A DNA stretch of 64,000 bases. Source: Phytoseiulus persimilis (Eukaryota; Arthropoda; Arachnida; Mesostigmata; Phytoseiidae). The notes beneath the pieces were generated by a model. That model was not told the DNA's origin. It made no database searches and worked only from the letters and a program-made list of their open reading frames with translations. The position numbers were made by a program, and so were the translations under genes. Positions 49,225 through 61,180 of the stretch are shown one piece after another. Numbering within the stretch: position 1 is the first letter of the stretch; each line of letters starts with the position of its first letter. The stretch covers positions 14,318,745-14,382,744 of the forward strand of contig CM075102.1 of assembly GCA_037576195.1 (NCBI GenBank), in the 5' to 3' direction.

Positions 49225-52058
49225 TCAAGGACCGCGTCTCGTTTTCTCTGGGAGAGACCATGATCCCGGCGGGAGGAGTTTGAATTTTCCGAGGGTATCG
49301 CCTTGCTGCATCAGACTGCTCAGGATCATCTTCCAGTCGATGTTGTGAGAGACGCACAGAACACGACCTTCCGGTCGATTGCTGCTCTTGCTCTTGAGAC
49401 CTGCAATCAATCGAGAAAATGGTCGCGGAAGCGGTCACACTGGACGATACCCGCGCAGAATAGCGGAGAGGGAAACGCGTAGAACTCACCTAATCGCTTG
49501 GCTATGGTGTGTATGTGCATCCGTTCGACATTACTGAACGTTGGACTGAATTTAAGTTCTTGAAATACATCTGATTCTCTCAGGAAAGCTCGTAGGGTGC
49601 CGTGAATATTCGCTAGGAATCGTTTGCCAGGTTCCTCAGACTTCGTGTAGCCCAAACCACGACTTCCAGAGTTGTCTTTTAGCATGATCGGTTCGATCAA
49701 GCCTCCGCCGCCGCCCAAGCCGCCCCCCGTCCATCCCATTCTTTCTAGAAGTTGGAAGCCCACATTGTCCCGGCTGATTTGTCGGTTGAGACCCGCGGTC
49801 ACGCTGGGACTCGCGACCCCGAGCGGCGTTGCGTCCCGAACGAACTCTTTGGCATCGTTCGCTATGGAGCCCACGAGCACCGTGGGGCAGCTGGCAATCA
49901 GAGTGTTGAGCGCCACACGAACCGCCTCGTCCCTCGAGACGGCCTTTGATGTCGCGCGTCCCTCGAAATCCAGAGTGAGCTTTCCGCTGAGCGTCAGGTG
50001 GCATCGATGTTCGTTCCCTTCTACGGCGTACGTGTAAACTGGCGGTGCGAAATCGTTGGCGTGAGCCGATCGGTTGAGTATGGATGTTAAATCTTGCTCG
50101 TCGTTCGGCATCCTAATCAAAAATAAGCCCTCCACACCGGTGATATCCGTCGTGACAACAGGAGCCGGACTCCTTTGGGCGTTCGTCAGCGGAGTCTGCA
50201 GGTTCATGCCTGAGCTCGTCACCAGTTGATTCTCACCGTTCCTGAAAACGATCCTGAAACCTTCGCTCGCTCGGAGCATGTTCAGAAGACTGAGCGCCGC
50301 GAGTTTCTTCGCCTCGCGATTCGATTTCGCGGATGCTTCGGATACGGAGACACCGTGAACTTTCACCGTACACTTCTGCTGGCTTCCTGATGACGAGAGG
50401 CGGAATCTGCACGCAGGGCCCGGAACTTCGGCCTCCTTGACGGGTTTAAGGGCTGCCATTTGGAAAGCCATGTTGAGAGCCGAAATCGGATCTTTGTCAA
50501 AACCACCGAGCATTTCTATCTTGGTTTTGAAATTGGACGTGCACATGGTCTTCCGTACTGTTTCCAGGTTTCGTGAAACCTTCGATTGTGCGTCGAAAGT
50601 GAGAGGTCTACTTTGTGCGTTTCCAAGATTGAGGTCGATGCCATTCGTTGATTTTGGAACCTCCAACGGGGATCGACTGGACGCGGACGAACTCGGCAGA
50701 ACGTCTCGGTAGCTAGTCCCCGGTGCCGTAGCATGGTTTCCTAGGTCTCCGGTGAGTGGTGGGTTCTGAGCAGGTCTCACACCGGGGACAGCGTCGAGGC
50801 TCACGTCAGACGGCCTCCGCTTCGCTGGGCTCACCATTTCTTTTGAGATCTCGAGAACCGGTCCTGATGCTCTCATAGATACGATCAATGGGTCGGGGCT
50901 GAGAATTTTGTTCCGGAAATCCTCATACGCTTCGGGTTCGCTGGGACCGGTGGCAACGAGCACTCCTTTGTAACACAGCGAAACCTCGCCGCCCTTTCTG
51001 ACGGTTTTCACCTCTCCCTGGGTTGCTAAACTGACTTGAAGTATTGCAAACTCGATCCGAGACTGAGCCAACGGAGGCCTGACTTTCTTCAATTTCGATC
51101 TCACAGCCTCTAAACTCACAAGAATCCGGGAGTGATCTGTTGTGTTCGGAGTCTTCGACTCAGGAACTTTCTGCTTGGGTTTGCAACTCGTTTCCTGCAG
51201 GGAAGCGTTCTCAAACCTCCGCTGCAAATCATCCGAAGACCTCATTCGCTCCCTTCGGACATCCCCGAAGGTGAAGACTTCTGTCGCCGCATGCGAAGTG
51301 CTCTTGTTGTCGACCCCGAATTGGAACAGACCAGAATCCAGAGACGATTTCTGGGACAGCGGAATCGGTTTGCCGAACTGGAATCCTTCATTGACTTCAC
51401 TTGACCGCACGAAACCGAGTCTCTTGGTGTAATCCTCTTTCTTGCCGAAGACGAAATTCGAGGTGATCTTGATCTGTGAAATACTATTCGTTGTGCTGCT
51501 CTTGAAGCCCAGGCCACATGTCGGGAAGTCGAGCTCGTCCACTTCGTCGGCAACTTCCACAGCCTCCGTCTCTGGTGGCTTGGCAGTCGCTTTCTTCTTA
51601 TTATTTTTCTTCTTTCGCGTGCGCTTCTCCCGCGAGAGCTCATTGAGTTCGGTGGCTGCTTGTGCTTCATCTTCCAACAACACCTCGCTGTCGAGCTCTT
51701 CATCTAAAGCTGAAAACTGATTGGCAACTGGGGTGGCGGCCACGAAGTTGATTCTGACGAACTGAGGTTTCTTAGCTGCTTTCGGCTTGTTCGTCACAAG
51801 ACCCTCGGAGAGGGTTCTCACTTCAGCCATCACTTTGGCTGGATACGAACATCCCCAGACGTGCATGTTGTGGAAACAGTGCATCAAAGTTACGAGTTTC
51901 TGGCGACGCTCCTCGGGGAACGCATCCCAATTTTTTTCTAGGAATGCTCTTTTCACCGTCCATTGATCCAGTCCTTCATCGGGATCACGGTAGCGCTCGA
52001 GCTCGGCTTTCTGCAAGAGAGAACACGCATCAGTCACAACATTTGTCGATGTTTCCAT
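49225..52058 (-). CDS. NKRF: NF-kappa-B-repressing factor-like protein (XTBD, G-patch, R3H)
   Basis: In animals NKRF is a nucleolar RNA-binding protein that brings XRN2 and the helicase DHX15 to pre-rRNA and also represses some NF-kappa-B targets. Two exons (52058-49490, 49400-49225) give 914 residues. Near residues 18-85 is an XRN2-binding XTBD domain (AELERYRDPDEG, QWTVKRAFLEKN, VWGCSYPAKVM). A Lys-rich linker and double-stranded-RNA-binding-like stretches follow. A G-patch starts near 766 (NVGFQLLERMGWTGGGLG) and is almost identical to human NKRF. Last comes an R3H domain (ERMHIHTIAKRLG, LKSKSSNRPEGR) split by the intron. The domain order is distinctive. I chose the ATG just before the XTBD. 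The frame stays open to 52307, and a good splice acceptor ends at 52015, so the true N-terminus may come from an upstream exon. Confidence 0.88.
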
Positions 52059-55000
52059 GGCAAACTGCCTGTTGACGCCGCGAAACCACCCCATCATCAT
52101 CATAATTGAAGGACAAAGCGTGAAGCATGACAATGATCGGCTCCAAGCGGAAATTTCGCGAGCTAACAGCCATGCCTCACAAAGCCTGGGTCCGGTGTTG
52201 CCGTTTTTTTCAAAACGGACTCCGGTTCCGAACAGAATAGCTTTCAAGTTCGGCCGAATTCGCATCGACGCATGTTCACGAAGAAAAGACGATGGGGTCG
52301 GTTCCATGGACTCTGAACGGACATGGTCGGATCGACCCCGGAATCGCCCCCATGGAGTCCAGGAAATACGGTCACTCCGACCACTTCTCCATGAACTCCA
52401 AGAAGAATGATCAACCCGGCATCGGAGAGACTTCCGCAGTTTGGAGCTCGCCCTGTGTAGATATCGACCACTATGAGAAAGAAGTTGTTCTACTTGTTGC
52501 GGTCGGCGCGTTTTTTGCTCAACATGGGCTTTCGCTCAGTTCGTTTCTCAAGTCCTGTCTCACCTTTGAATGATACCTCAGTCGTAAAAAGCAGTTCGCA
52601 AACAGTCGTAAGGGTCGCGGTAACTCCCGGAGAAGCGCGAGACGAAAGCACGATAGTTCACTTTGGCGCGCGACTCCGTCCACCACGTGAGCCGCATCAC
52701 CACCGTAAAAAAATCGCGACTCACACTCCAGGGAACCGAGCTCATGTTGAAACCAGTTCAACTGCAGAGAGTCGCGCTCATTCCGAAGGGTTTAGTTTCT
52801 AGGTTAGGAGCGATGTGATATGTGATCTGGGCACATTTTCGATGATCATTTTCTGTTCCAGTTGCTCGTCAAGGATGTCCTCTGATTCTACCAGCGCAAA
52901 GTCGAGTCGACGGAGAGCCCAAGTTGAACGAAACTGTCTCGTATGGCTTCGCTCGAAGATTCCGTTCAACGGGAAACGGGAATTCTTTATCCTGGAAGCA
53001 TTCAACATTGATGATGCAGTTCAAGAGCGAACTTCGTCGCCGCAATGAGCTTCAAAACATCGCTTCGTTGTTCGATTTTTCTCTTTCCATCCCTCACAAT
53101 GCTTGATAGGAGACATGATGAAGACGCCTGGAGACGTTCAAGTCCAATTTCCGCACTTGAAATTTATAGTTCAAATATGTCCTAGGAGTCTCTCGAGGTG
53201 CAACGAGTTCCTCAAGCAACGGTTGGAGAGAGAGGGAAGAGTGTCATGACCGAAATAGTTCATCACAGTAAGCTCCGCAAGAGTGATCGCGTAACATTCT
53301 CACCCATGGGACATAGAACCTCAACCATTCCAAGAATATGGATTTGCGTTTCCCGTTCAACGGGAATACAGATGTATACGAATGTACACACACGACGAAC
53401 TCTGCCGAGGACCTCCCAGAGAGACGATGGAAAATATTGATCGCTCCGCGTTGTGTCGCAGAATAATGGCTCCGATTCTCGCATATTCAATGCCGTAGCC
53501 GACAGCAGCCGGGATATTAGCAGCGGCGCAACAATTTTTCTCGCCCGTAACGGCCATATTCAGCGGTCCTGATTCCATGTAGTTTTTATCCGTTTTCGAG
53601 CTTCACTCACCGAGGGAGGCATCTTGAGCGAATTTTGTACAGACTCGATTTCTCTAGTCTCGACGCGAAACAGCCGCCGTTTGCGGAGGAATAAATATTA
53701 ATCTTACGCCAGCTCTTAGAGTGATCACTTGGAACTTTGTTCCATTTGCAATCATATTGGAAGGCAAGCACATCACTGGGAATCCATCGCCAGCGGTCCC
53801 TTGTTTACTTCGTAAATCATGGAACCCGGAGCGGAGCGGAGCAGACGTATTTCGGTGGTTTTCGGTCGGGCGCTTGGCGAGTTGAGCAGCCGAAGATGGC
53901 CGCGTATTCCGAGTTTCTGGTCATGGTCGAGAAGTGGAGAGGAAATGAGGGGAGAGAATGTCTGCTATCAATACACGGGGACGGCGGGCTCGGTCACCAA
54001 CAAAGCCGAATGCATGAGCTGAGTCCGAACGGGAGTGGAATAAAGACGACTGGAATTGGATGAGATACGACCAAGTGCCGAGTCAGGCTCGCGGTCAACG
54101 GGGGGGGTTGGGGCGTCGCAAGGTCTCGAGGGATGTTCGACGTCAGCCGGGGTTACCATAAATTGAGTCCCGGAGGAGCCAGTGATGCATCATGAGTGCA
54201 CAACGGTGCGATATTTATCGATGAGTCGGGGTGCAAGTGACAGTCAGCTTCCCAGAGTTCGAACTCGATCTTCCGATTCCCACACACTTGACCATTATTC
54301 TTCGTTCTCCTGCTCTTCGCATCTACTCACCGCAAATGTCGTGATGTCGCGCCTGTACGGAATAATGATCTCTTCGTCTACTGTGCTGTAATAGATATTC
54401 GGACATTCCCTACTTCGCTACTCCCTTGCGTCTGCGTCATTGAACCTAGCTATTATCCCTAACTTCGACCACAGCTACCAGTGAATGTCCAGAGAAATAT
54501 GAGAGAGCCCTGGGGACAGGGACTAATACCACATCATGAATACAATGGATAGATAATCGAAAACACACCCTGGGTCAAGATTCCCCCGGGGAGCTGCCGA
54601 AGGAAACTTGGATACCGGGCTCGACTTGCGGAGATAGTTGGAGGACTTGGGAATTCGGACAGAATAAATTCTCTTCATGTTCACTTGCGAAATCCTCCTA
54701 ACCTGCAAGAATGTCACTCCCTCTCCGCGAAACTGTCTTTGAATTCCACCCACACATCGATAGAAGGTCATTCCTGCGAAAACACTGTGCACGGGGCAGT
54801 CAAGGGCCTCTCATTCTGAGAGGGAGTGAAATGAGCCTCCACGGCAGAGCCGAATTCCAGCTTTTTATTACCTCCACGTTAACGATGCCTGGAAGTGGAC
54901 CCGGGAGTCATGCTGTCTTTCTGGAATTCCACCTTGCGGGACAGCCCTGCGCTGGCGTTCCATGGCGTCGTCTAATGGCCATAGGTTGATTCGTCGTTTC

Positions 55001-55617
55001 TCTTGAGTCCGAGGATCCTGAAAGGATCACGGAAAGACAGCCTGACCGTGCAAATCTCCAGGCGCTCGATGACTCCTTCGATTCGCGACTCTGTGGGATC
55101 AAAGTTTCTGTCCCCGTCGGACACCAGGTCTGGCGTTCTATTGACAGCCTGGAGTGCTGTACGGGGGGCGAACCCCCTTCTACTGATGCCGATGGGAGCT
55201 GCCGTCTTGTTGCCAGAATTGCTCAAAACGAGAGTCCAAGGAGACGGTCATTCTCAGACCACGGCTATCGGCAGAGAAATACCCATACGAGACGCCCCCC
55301 TCGTGGAGCTCGGAAGGTGTCGAAAAGCTCACGGATCCGAATCGTACACCACACGTATAACGAAGAGGAGAACGGTCGCTTTTCGGCGCCCATCGCCGAG
55401 CGCTGCAGAAGTTCATGCTCAGCATCATAGACGACCAGCGGTTCGAGGTCGCTTGCCGTCCGGATCGGGATGCGATCGTGAGGACCTTCGCGATTGGCGC
55501 TTGTTATTCGTAGCCTGCCACGATGAGAAATTCGTGAATTCAGAGGTCTTGCCTTGTTCAATGCATCGTCGAAGCATCGCAGCTACTGAGAACGTGCATC
55601 GAAAAGCTTCGAGGTTC
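52059..55617. other. gene-poor stretch upstream of NKRF and downstream of ELOB
   Basis: No gene is supported. A plus-strand frame at 52473-52802 begins MRKKLFYLLRSARFLL, an N-terminus that looks like a mitochondrial presequence, but the rest is featureless. Minus-strand frames near 52800-53008 and 54972-55561 have protein-like stretches in changing frames that I could not join with good splice sites. The NKRF promoter should lie just above 52058. Confidence 0.35.
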
Positions 55618-55623
55618 TTTATT
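55618..55623 (-). terminator. probable polyadenylation signal of ELOB
   Basis: A minus-strand AATAAA lies about 155 bases downstream of the ELOB stop. Confidence 0.5.
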
Positions 55624-55776
55624 CATAATCGGAAACCTCTCAGAACACCAGGCAGAATACAATCTCCTGCAAGAAGCGGCAACGGAGTGCGAAAACGATT
55701 CATGTTCATAGCGAGAATGATAGGGCTCCTTGGTCAGAGCATCGATTCCTTCAGCGCTGTCTTGAAGTCATGCTGG

Positions 55777-56595
55777 CTACTCGGGTCGAAAGTTCCTTGG
55801 ACAAGCCTGTTCTGTAGTCGTTTCCTCAGACTTTATTCCTCCCGGGTACTCGGGTGGGGATGAAAGAGGAGTTATTTCTAATTCTTCGGAGCCGATCGCC
55901 AAACCGAAGCTGGCGGGACATTGCACTCCTCCGTTGTTTTTTTCAAGACCAATATCCCCGAGAGTCGAAAAGTCATTCACTTTGGCTTTGTTGTAGTAGA
56001 GCGTTTGTTCTTCAGGATGAACCTGGAACGTGCGAAATTGGCTTGAGCTCGCGACGAGATTCTATTCCTTCGGTCTGGTATGAAACCGGAGAAAGCCCCG
56101 CAAGACCTCGACGGTCCCTGACAGCTGAGACCGCATGTGAGACCAATCACCGGCTGTTTGATAGTGAACTCCGCTTGGGAGTATTTGTCAAGCATTACAT
56201 CGGTACTAGGTTCTCAGGTGCATCGCGGAATCACGCAATCCTTTACACGAAGAGATCATCCCGCAAGGGAATAGCTGCGTTCTGTGATTTGTGGAATCGG
56301 TTGCGATGGAAATTGTTCGACCGGGAAGCGCCTCAGGCTCCCAAAACTTGTGGTCCACCACATGCGCGCGCTTCCATGAAGCCTCCAGCTAAGGCGTTGT
56401 TCTCAAACGCATGACGATGACCGAGAAGGTATCCGAGCGTGTATCTATAGTCATTCCAGGCAAGTCCTCCGTGAGAAGCTTACTTACCTTGAGGATACCC
56501 TGAATCATCAACTTAATTTCCGCAATCGATGTGTCTTCATTAGCATCGAGGAAAAGCGTTGTGTTCTTCCTCTTGACCATGACAGAAAGATGCAT
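55777..56595 (-). CDS. ELOB: Elongin B
   Basis: The ubiquitin-like adaptor subunit that pairs with Elongin C in Elongin A transcription-elongation complexes and in VHL/SOCS-box cullin ubiquitin ligases. Two exons (56595-56488, 56022-55777) join in phase 0 to 117 residues; human has 118. Exon 1 is the first half of the ubiquitin fold: MHLSVMVKRKNTTLFLDA, then IAEIKLMIQGILK. Exon 2 continues VHPEEQTLYYNKAKVNDFST, where STLGDIGL matches the family's TLxDYG turn, and ends with PASFGLAIGSEELEITPLSS PPEYPGGI, equivalent to the human GLAFR...PFSSPPELPDVM tail. The hydrophilic C-terminal 20 residues are divergent. It is easy to miss because both exons are short and the 465-base intron is long for this window. 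Confidence 0.93.
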
Positions 56596-57210
56596 ACTGG
56601 GATGATCACAGCGACCGAAACACAGAAATGGGTTAAGAAGTTCCGAAGGAAAGCTGTCACCGCTGATGTTCGAGTTGCGTCCGCTCCGATTGTTCGAAGA
56701 TTGGTGACATGAACTTGCACGCATTTACATCAATCGCGCTCTCAAAATGTTGCTTCGAAGGCGAGGGAGAGCCATGGCGAGAGTGTGAGCCGAACACGTC
56801 GAGCGGAAAACCACCAACTTCGAGTTTCTCCGATCAGTGGTTAGAGTAGACAGTAGCGATCGGGGAAGTGGGGATGATTTCCATGTATCGGACGTGTTCC
56901 GACACTCTCGCTCTCTCTCTCTGCAGCGAAGTTAGGTTGGAAAGCTCATGAGATCGTCCCCGCGTCGAGCCGCCGTATCTGTATGGAATCGTTCCCGGAA
57001 GCTTTGCGTCAGAACCATTGCGACTAATTAGGAGCATTGGCGACCCGCCAAAAATGTACGTCAGTTCGTCTCGCTGCTCATCAAATTTCAGTTACACATC
57101 CTTATGAGCTGAGCGCGGCGCGTCTGAATTTTCGCATGGAATTCGGAAACTTCTCTTGTCTCATCCACCCCTTGACGTGAGGCTGCCTCACTTGCGTGGT
57201 GTCGACCAGA
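56596..57210. other. intergenic upstream of ELOB
   Basis: No gene is seen. It should contain the ELOB promoter and 5' UTR. A CT-rich run lies at about 56903-56922. Confidence 0.4.
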
Positions 57211-57873
57211 CTTTGCAACGGTTATTTGACCGCGGTTAATAGCCGCAATAACCGCGAGCGAATCGCGGCTATAACCGCATTTAACCACAATTTCCCAGCA
57301 GAGGAACCCGGAAGCAGCCCAGAAGAGGACCTCGAGGATTCCTAATGAAAAAACTCGAAAATCAGAACGTCGAATTTACGTGAGCCATCCCAACCCAACA
57401 GAGAAGCATGCCTTTAGACACTCCCTGCTCGTGGAATCGTGCTGAAAATGTCACATCTCTGAGTTTGCAACACTTCCTCAGCGGGTCGTGGGGAGTTGGA
57501 ACTGAAATTGCTGACTATATTCATCGGACAGGAGGCTCCACAATACGAGATGATCTCTTCTGGATCAGGATAATGTGTCAGAGATTTCGAGACTTCAAGC
57601 GCTCAACAAATTTTTCCGGCCCCATTTCATCGAGGTCGAGTTTTGGTCCTTTTGGAAGGATGTCGAGGAGTTGTAGTATCTGTTCTTCAGCTTCGGCTAG
57701 GCGTAAAAACGATGGTATCGGTGTAGGATCTGTCTAGAATCACGCCTCCGCGCACTCTCCTTTATAACCGCGGTTGTCGCGGTATATTCCTACTTTCGCG
57801 GTTAACCGTTACTGCGGTGATGGATTTGCGGTCATCGGTTTGCGGTTATCCAGAAATGCGGCTATTTGCAAAG
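57211..57873. mobile_element. inverted-repeat element with CGGTTA-rich ends (possible hAT MITE)
   Basis: The left end starts CTTTGCAACGG and the right end, reversed, CTTTGCAAATAGCCGC. Both ends carry clusters of AACCGCGGTTA-like motifs in both orientations (57218-57290 and 57755-57868), a pattern of subterminal binding sites seen in hAT-type elements. The roughly 450-base centre lacks a transposase. No 8-base target duplication is evident, so the borders are approximate. On the minus strand, 57733-57585 keeps a 49-codon open frame of protein-like make-up (with LAEAEEQILQLLDILPKG). Confidence 0.5.
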
Positions 57874-58288
57874 CCCGGCGTTCACCCTCATTATTCTCGC
57901 CCCGGTTCCTCTTCTGAACCTGACGCGCCCCAGGAACGAGAACCTGCCTGCACCCGTGAAGGGCAGTGCAGAATCCTTGGTGTCGGTCGCAGAGACGGCA
58001 AGGATGACGATTTTTGTGGGGCCGGAGCGAGTTCAAGACAATGAGTTCACGATCCGTATTCGTGGCGGAGCCCCCTTGTTACCCAACCAGATCTTTCTTT
58101 GATCCACGATGATTTGTTCTCGAGACGGATACGCAAGGTTTCTCAGGCAGCAACGGCTGGCTTGGAAGCTTTCGCAAGAGACACAACATTGCTCACAAGG
58201 TCCTCTGCGGTGGAGCGGGAGACGTGAATGAAAACGTTGTTGCAAGGTTTCTAATTCCCTCTAGTCCCTCACTTGTTCTCGGACCGTA
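57874..58288. other. intergenic, nothing recognised
   Basis: Short overlapping open frames only; no family motif or RNA gene seen. Confidence 0.35.
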
Positions 58289-58444
58289 CCGTAGTACGGT
58301 AATACGGAGTACGGTCTCAGACTCGGATGCCGTATCAATAATATGGTCCGCAGCGCCTCATTACAGTACGGACCGTATTATGAGTACGGACCGTATTATA
58401 ATACGGACCGTATTTTCGGAAATCAGCCATATTCCGTACTACGG
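58289..58444. repeat. 156-base inverted repeat with palindromic internal copies
   Basis: The arms CCGTAGTACGGTAATACGG (58289-58307) and, reversed, CCGTAGTACGGAATATGG (58427-58444) face each other. Between them TACGGACCGTATT occurs three times (58367, 58385, 58402). The unit AATACGG-A-CCGTATT is itself an odd-centred perfect palindrome. It is probably a small non-autonomous element; no clear target duplication is visible. Confidence 0.6.
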
Positions 58445-61152
58445 AGTGCAGGGTCTAATCATGACCCTGATTATGATCATGATTATAATAATAATCTCAA
58501 TCATGACGCAATGATTTCCATGATCGTAGGATTCTCTTTAAAAACGATCTGAGACGACCCATAGCCGACACGTTGCTTCGAAGCATCGAGTGACGCTTCT
58601 AAGCCGTGCTCGAGTCTCGAACCTATCATCGTACACAGATTGCGCAACCATGATGCGCGCCGCAGTCGAGTCGTGAAAGCCAGCGGCTCCCAAAGTCTCT
58701 CGACTGATCGAACCCCGGGGCCCACCGACGAGCCCCTTCCTTGGACATCCCGAGGACATAGAGCATCTCGTGTGGTCGCGGTCGGTTTTCGAAAATCTCG
58801 ATTTTTAGATTCGCAAACATTCGTGAACGAATCATTGGAGCTCCCTGAGCTGTGTCCCGATCTTGGAGCGTTTCAATAAACACGTTAGTCACGGTGCTAG
58901 ACGCTCCTGACCACTAACAGGCTTTTGACTCCGGCTCGTTTCGTTCGGCATTCACCATTCCTCGACGCGGCGCAAGGTAAAGCTTCCCGGCAGCCTCCGG
59001 GAATATCGTGCGCGCGTCTTTCTGGGGTTTCCAAACTGCGCTTCCCCCTGACATAACGACGTGTACAGCTCCTAAATGCCGACGCCTCGCCAGAAGCCAA
59101 ACTGCTGGGGCGGCAGGTTAGTTTCTTTCAGCTCGATGTCTCGCATGATGGCCTCAAAAACATATTTTTCAGAGTTGTGCCGCCAATGCTTCTTCTGTAC
59201 AGGTCCATGTTGCTCTTTGTATCAGAATCTTCACCTCCGGAGAGTGGGATGAGCTTTTCTTTACATCAATCCTTGAATATTTTCCCTGATCCCATGATCT
59301 CATCGGAGGGTGCTTAACACCATTCCCATCTCTTCACGAGCATCGAGTTCTAGCCTCTTTGTAAGACATGTGCGATGTCTGACGAAGTCAGCCGAGCTTC
59401 GTGCGCAGTTCAGTTTCAAGCTCTCCGGACTCATGGGATTTGTGGTCTGGTTCTACGCTACCGTGTCGATACACGAGGAATCTGGCGGCGAATATTTTAG
59501 ACTCATCGCCGCTGTGGCAGAAATTCGATACTCCGGCGAGCCACATGGCTCGGACTTGGCCGGTCGATTCTGAACCCGGATGCTCGACCTTGAGGATCGA
59601 CTTGGGGTCGCTGTTCATAATATCGAAGACATTGTGCGATCCCGCTGCAGAAAAGGAGCGCGTGGAATTTCCGTATCCATTATGTAGTCTTCACCGTGCT
59701 TCCTCAAGACATTAATGGAATTCGTAGCTCGAGAGGGGAGTCACGGGGATGATCATCGCCCTTCTCTGGATATTGTTCGCGGTTCAAACGCATTCTGACT
59801 CTCCTGATCTGCAATTTCCTGTGCTCTGTCCGAGGCCCAAAGATGTGACGATGGTCGACTGTCGGCGGTGATACCGCTGTCGCTTATAGGCTGGCAGTTT
59901 CAGCTGGAGTTTAACAAAGTGTTTGCTGGTGGGTCTTGGCAGTGGATGGCAAAACTTTCCACACTGATTCTCCGCTGCGGTCGCTGCATTTTCATCAGCG
60001 GATCCTCGGATTCCCAAGCCGCGTTGATGGGACCTTCTGTCAACTGTGCGGGATGGTGAGCACTGCTCCGTGACCGATGATTCCCTGCCCTCATCCCTCT
60101 GTGGTTGTCGTGCACCTCATGCAAGCCAAGATCCACCAGGCATCCGTCCGCGCAGTGCCGATCTATAGCTTTCATAACGATCGCGTCTGTGATGATCGAC
60201 TGTGGTTGGGGCGTTCTGAACTCCACCGATGTATAAACGATGGCTCGTTTGATCAGTTAGTCCAGATTCAAAAAACGAGTCTTTGGGGCACCACTCACAA
60301 TCAGCTGCGTCGCATGCCAGCTCACCGTCTCTCGCCTCTGTTTTCTTTGTTCGGGAGGAACGGGAGCGTTTTCAAATCACAAGAGCTTCGACTCTCGTGC
60401 TGCGGAAACACGTGATGAATTCAACTACCAGAGTACGTGGATGATACTCGAAGGAGCTGCCCCATCGATGAGAAGATCCGGACGGAGACAGACCGGGCGA
60501 ATAAAACGTTTGGTGTCAAGTTCGGTTGGGACATCTGATACGAAAACCAGTACATCAAACGCAAAAGATCTCACTGCTCACGTTCTGACCGTTTCATCCT
60601 CCGAGGGCGGAAACCGCGCGTTGCATTAATGAAGTGCTGGTGTGTTTTAGACGAGATCGTGGAAAACCGTACGCGGCGAGGGTCGCGCCTCGCTGTTTCA
60701 AGTGAACCAAGAGAAAAAGGTGTCGAAGTCAAGACGTGATGCACTGGACCTTTTGCAGCTTGCCACTCGGGCGACGGGTCATGGATCGGCAATGGAAATC
60801 CCCCTTATCGCCTTCTCCTCCTCATGACCTCTCTGACGTCTCTGCACGAAGTGAATCGAGGAGGGTTTTCGGTTGAGACACTCGAAACACACTCACCAGC
60901 GTCAAGCGCATATTATTCCAACTATCTTTGTGGTGGGTGGAACACACCCCGAAAAACCGTCGTACCGAAGAGCTCATTCCAGTTTGGCTTTTCTGATTAC
61001 ACACCTCCCAGTCTTACCCGCCCGTTACGCGCATCTGCGCTCCAGCTACCGAACATTTCCAGGGATAACTCTCCCCCGATTGAGGAGCTGGTTCGGCATG
61101 AACTGCAGTCGCGAAATTTGTCGGAATGGAGCTCTGAGGGAGTCGATAAAAT
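58445..61152. other. gene-poor stretch, no supported gene
   Basis: It starts with an AT-rich ATTAT/ATGAT run (about 58465-58505). No gene, RNA gene or splice chain is recognised. Open frames up to about 110 codons occur on both strands without family motifs. Confidence 0.35.
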
Positions 61153-61180
61153 AGCCACCAACGGCGCGCCGTTGGTGGCT
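61153..61180. repeat. 28-base perfect palindrome
   Basis: The 14-base half AGCCACCAACGGCG is followed at once by its reverse complement, with no spacer. It is GC-rich with GGCGCGCC at the centre, which sets it apart from its surroundings. Function unknown. Confidence 0.9.

Noticed and set aside
52059-52307. Extending NKRF upstream to an ATG at 52307.
   Set aside because: The added residues (Met runs, hydrophobic stretch) look unlike protein. The domain starts right after the ATG at 52058, and a splice acceptor at 52015 suggests a different 5' exon.
55003-55863. Plus-strand open frame of 286 codons.
   Set aside because: It overlaps the 3' end of ELOB on the opposite strand and shows no family motif; a chance frame is more likely.
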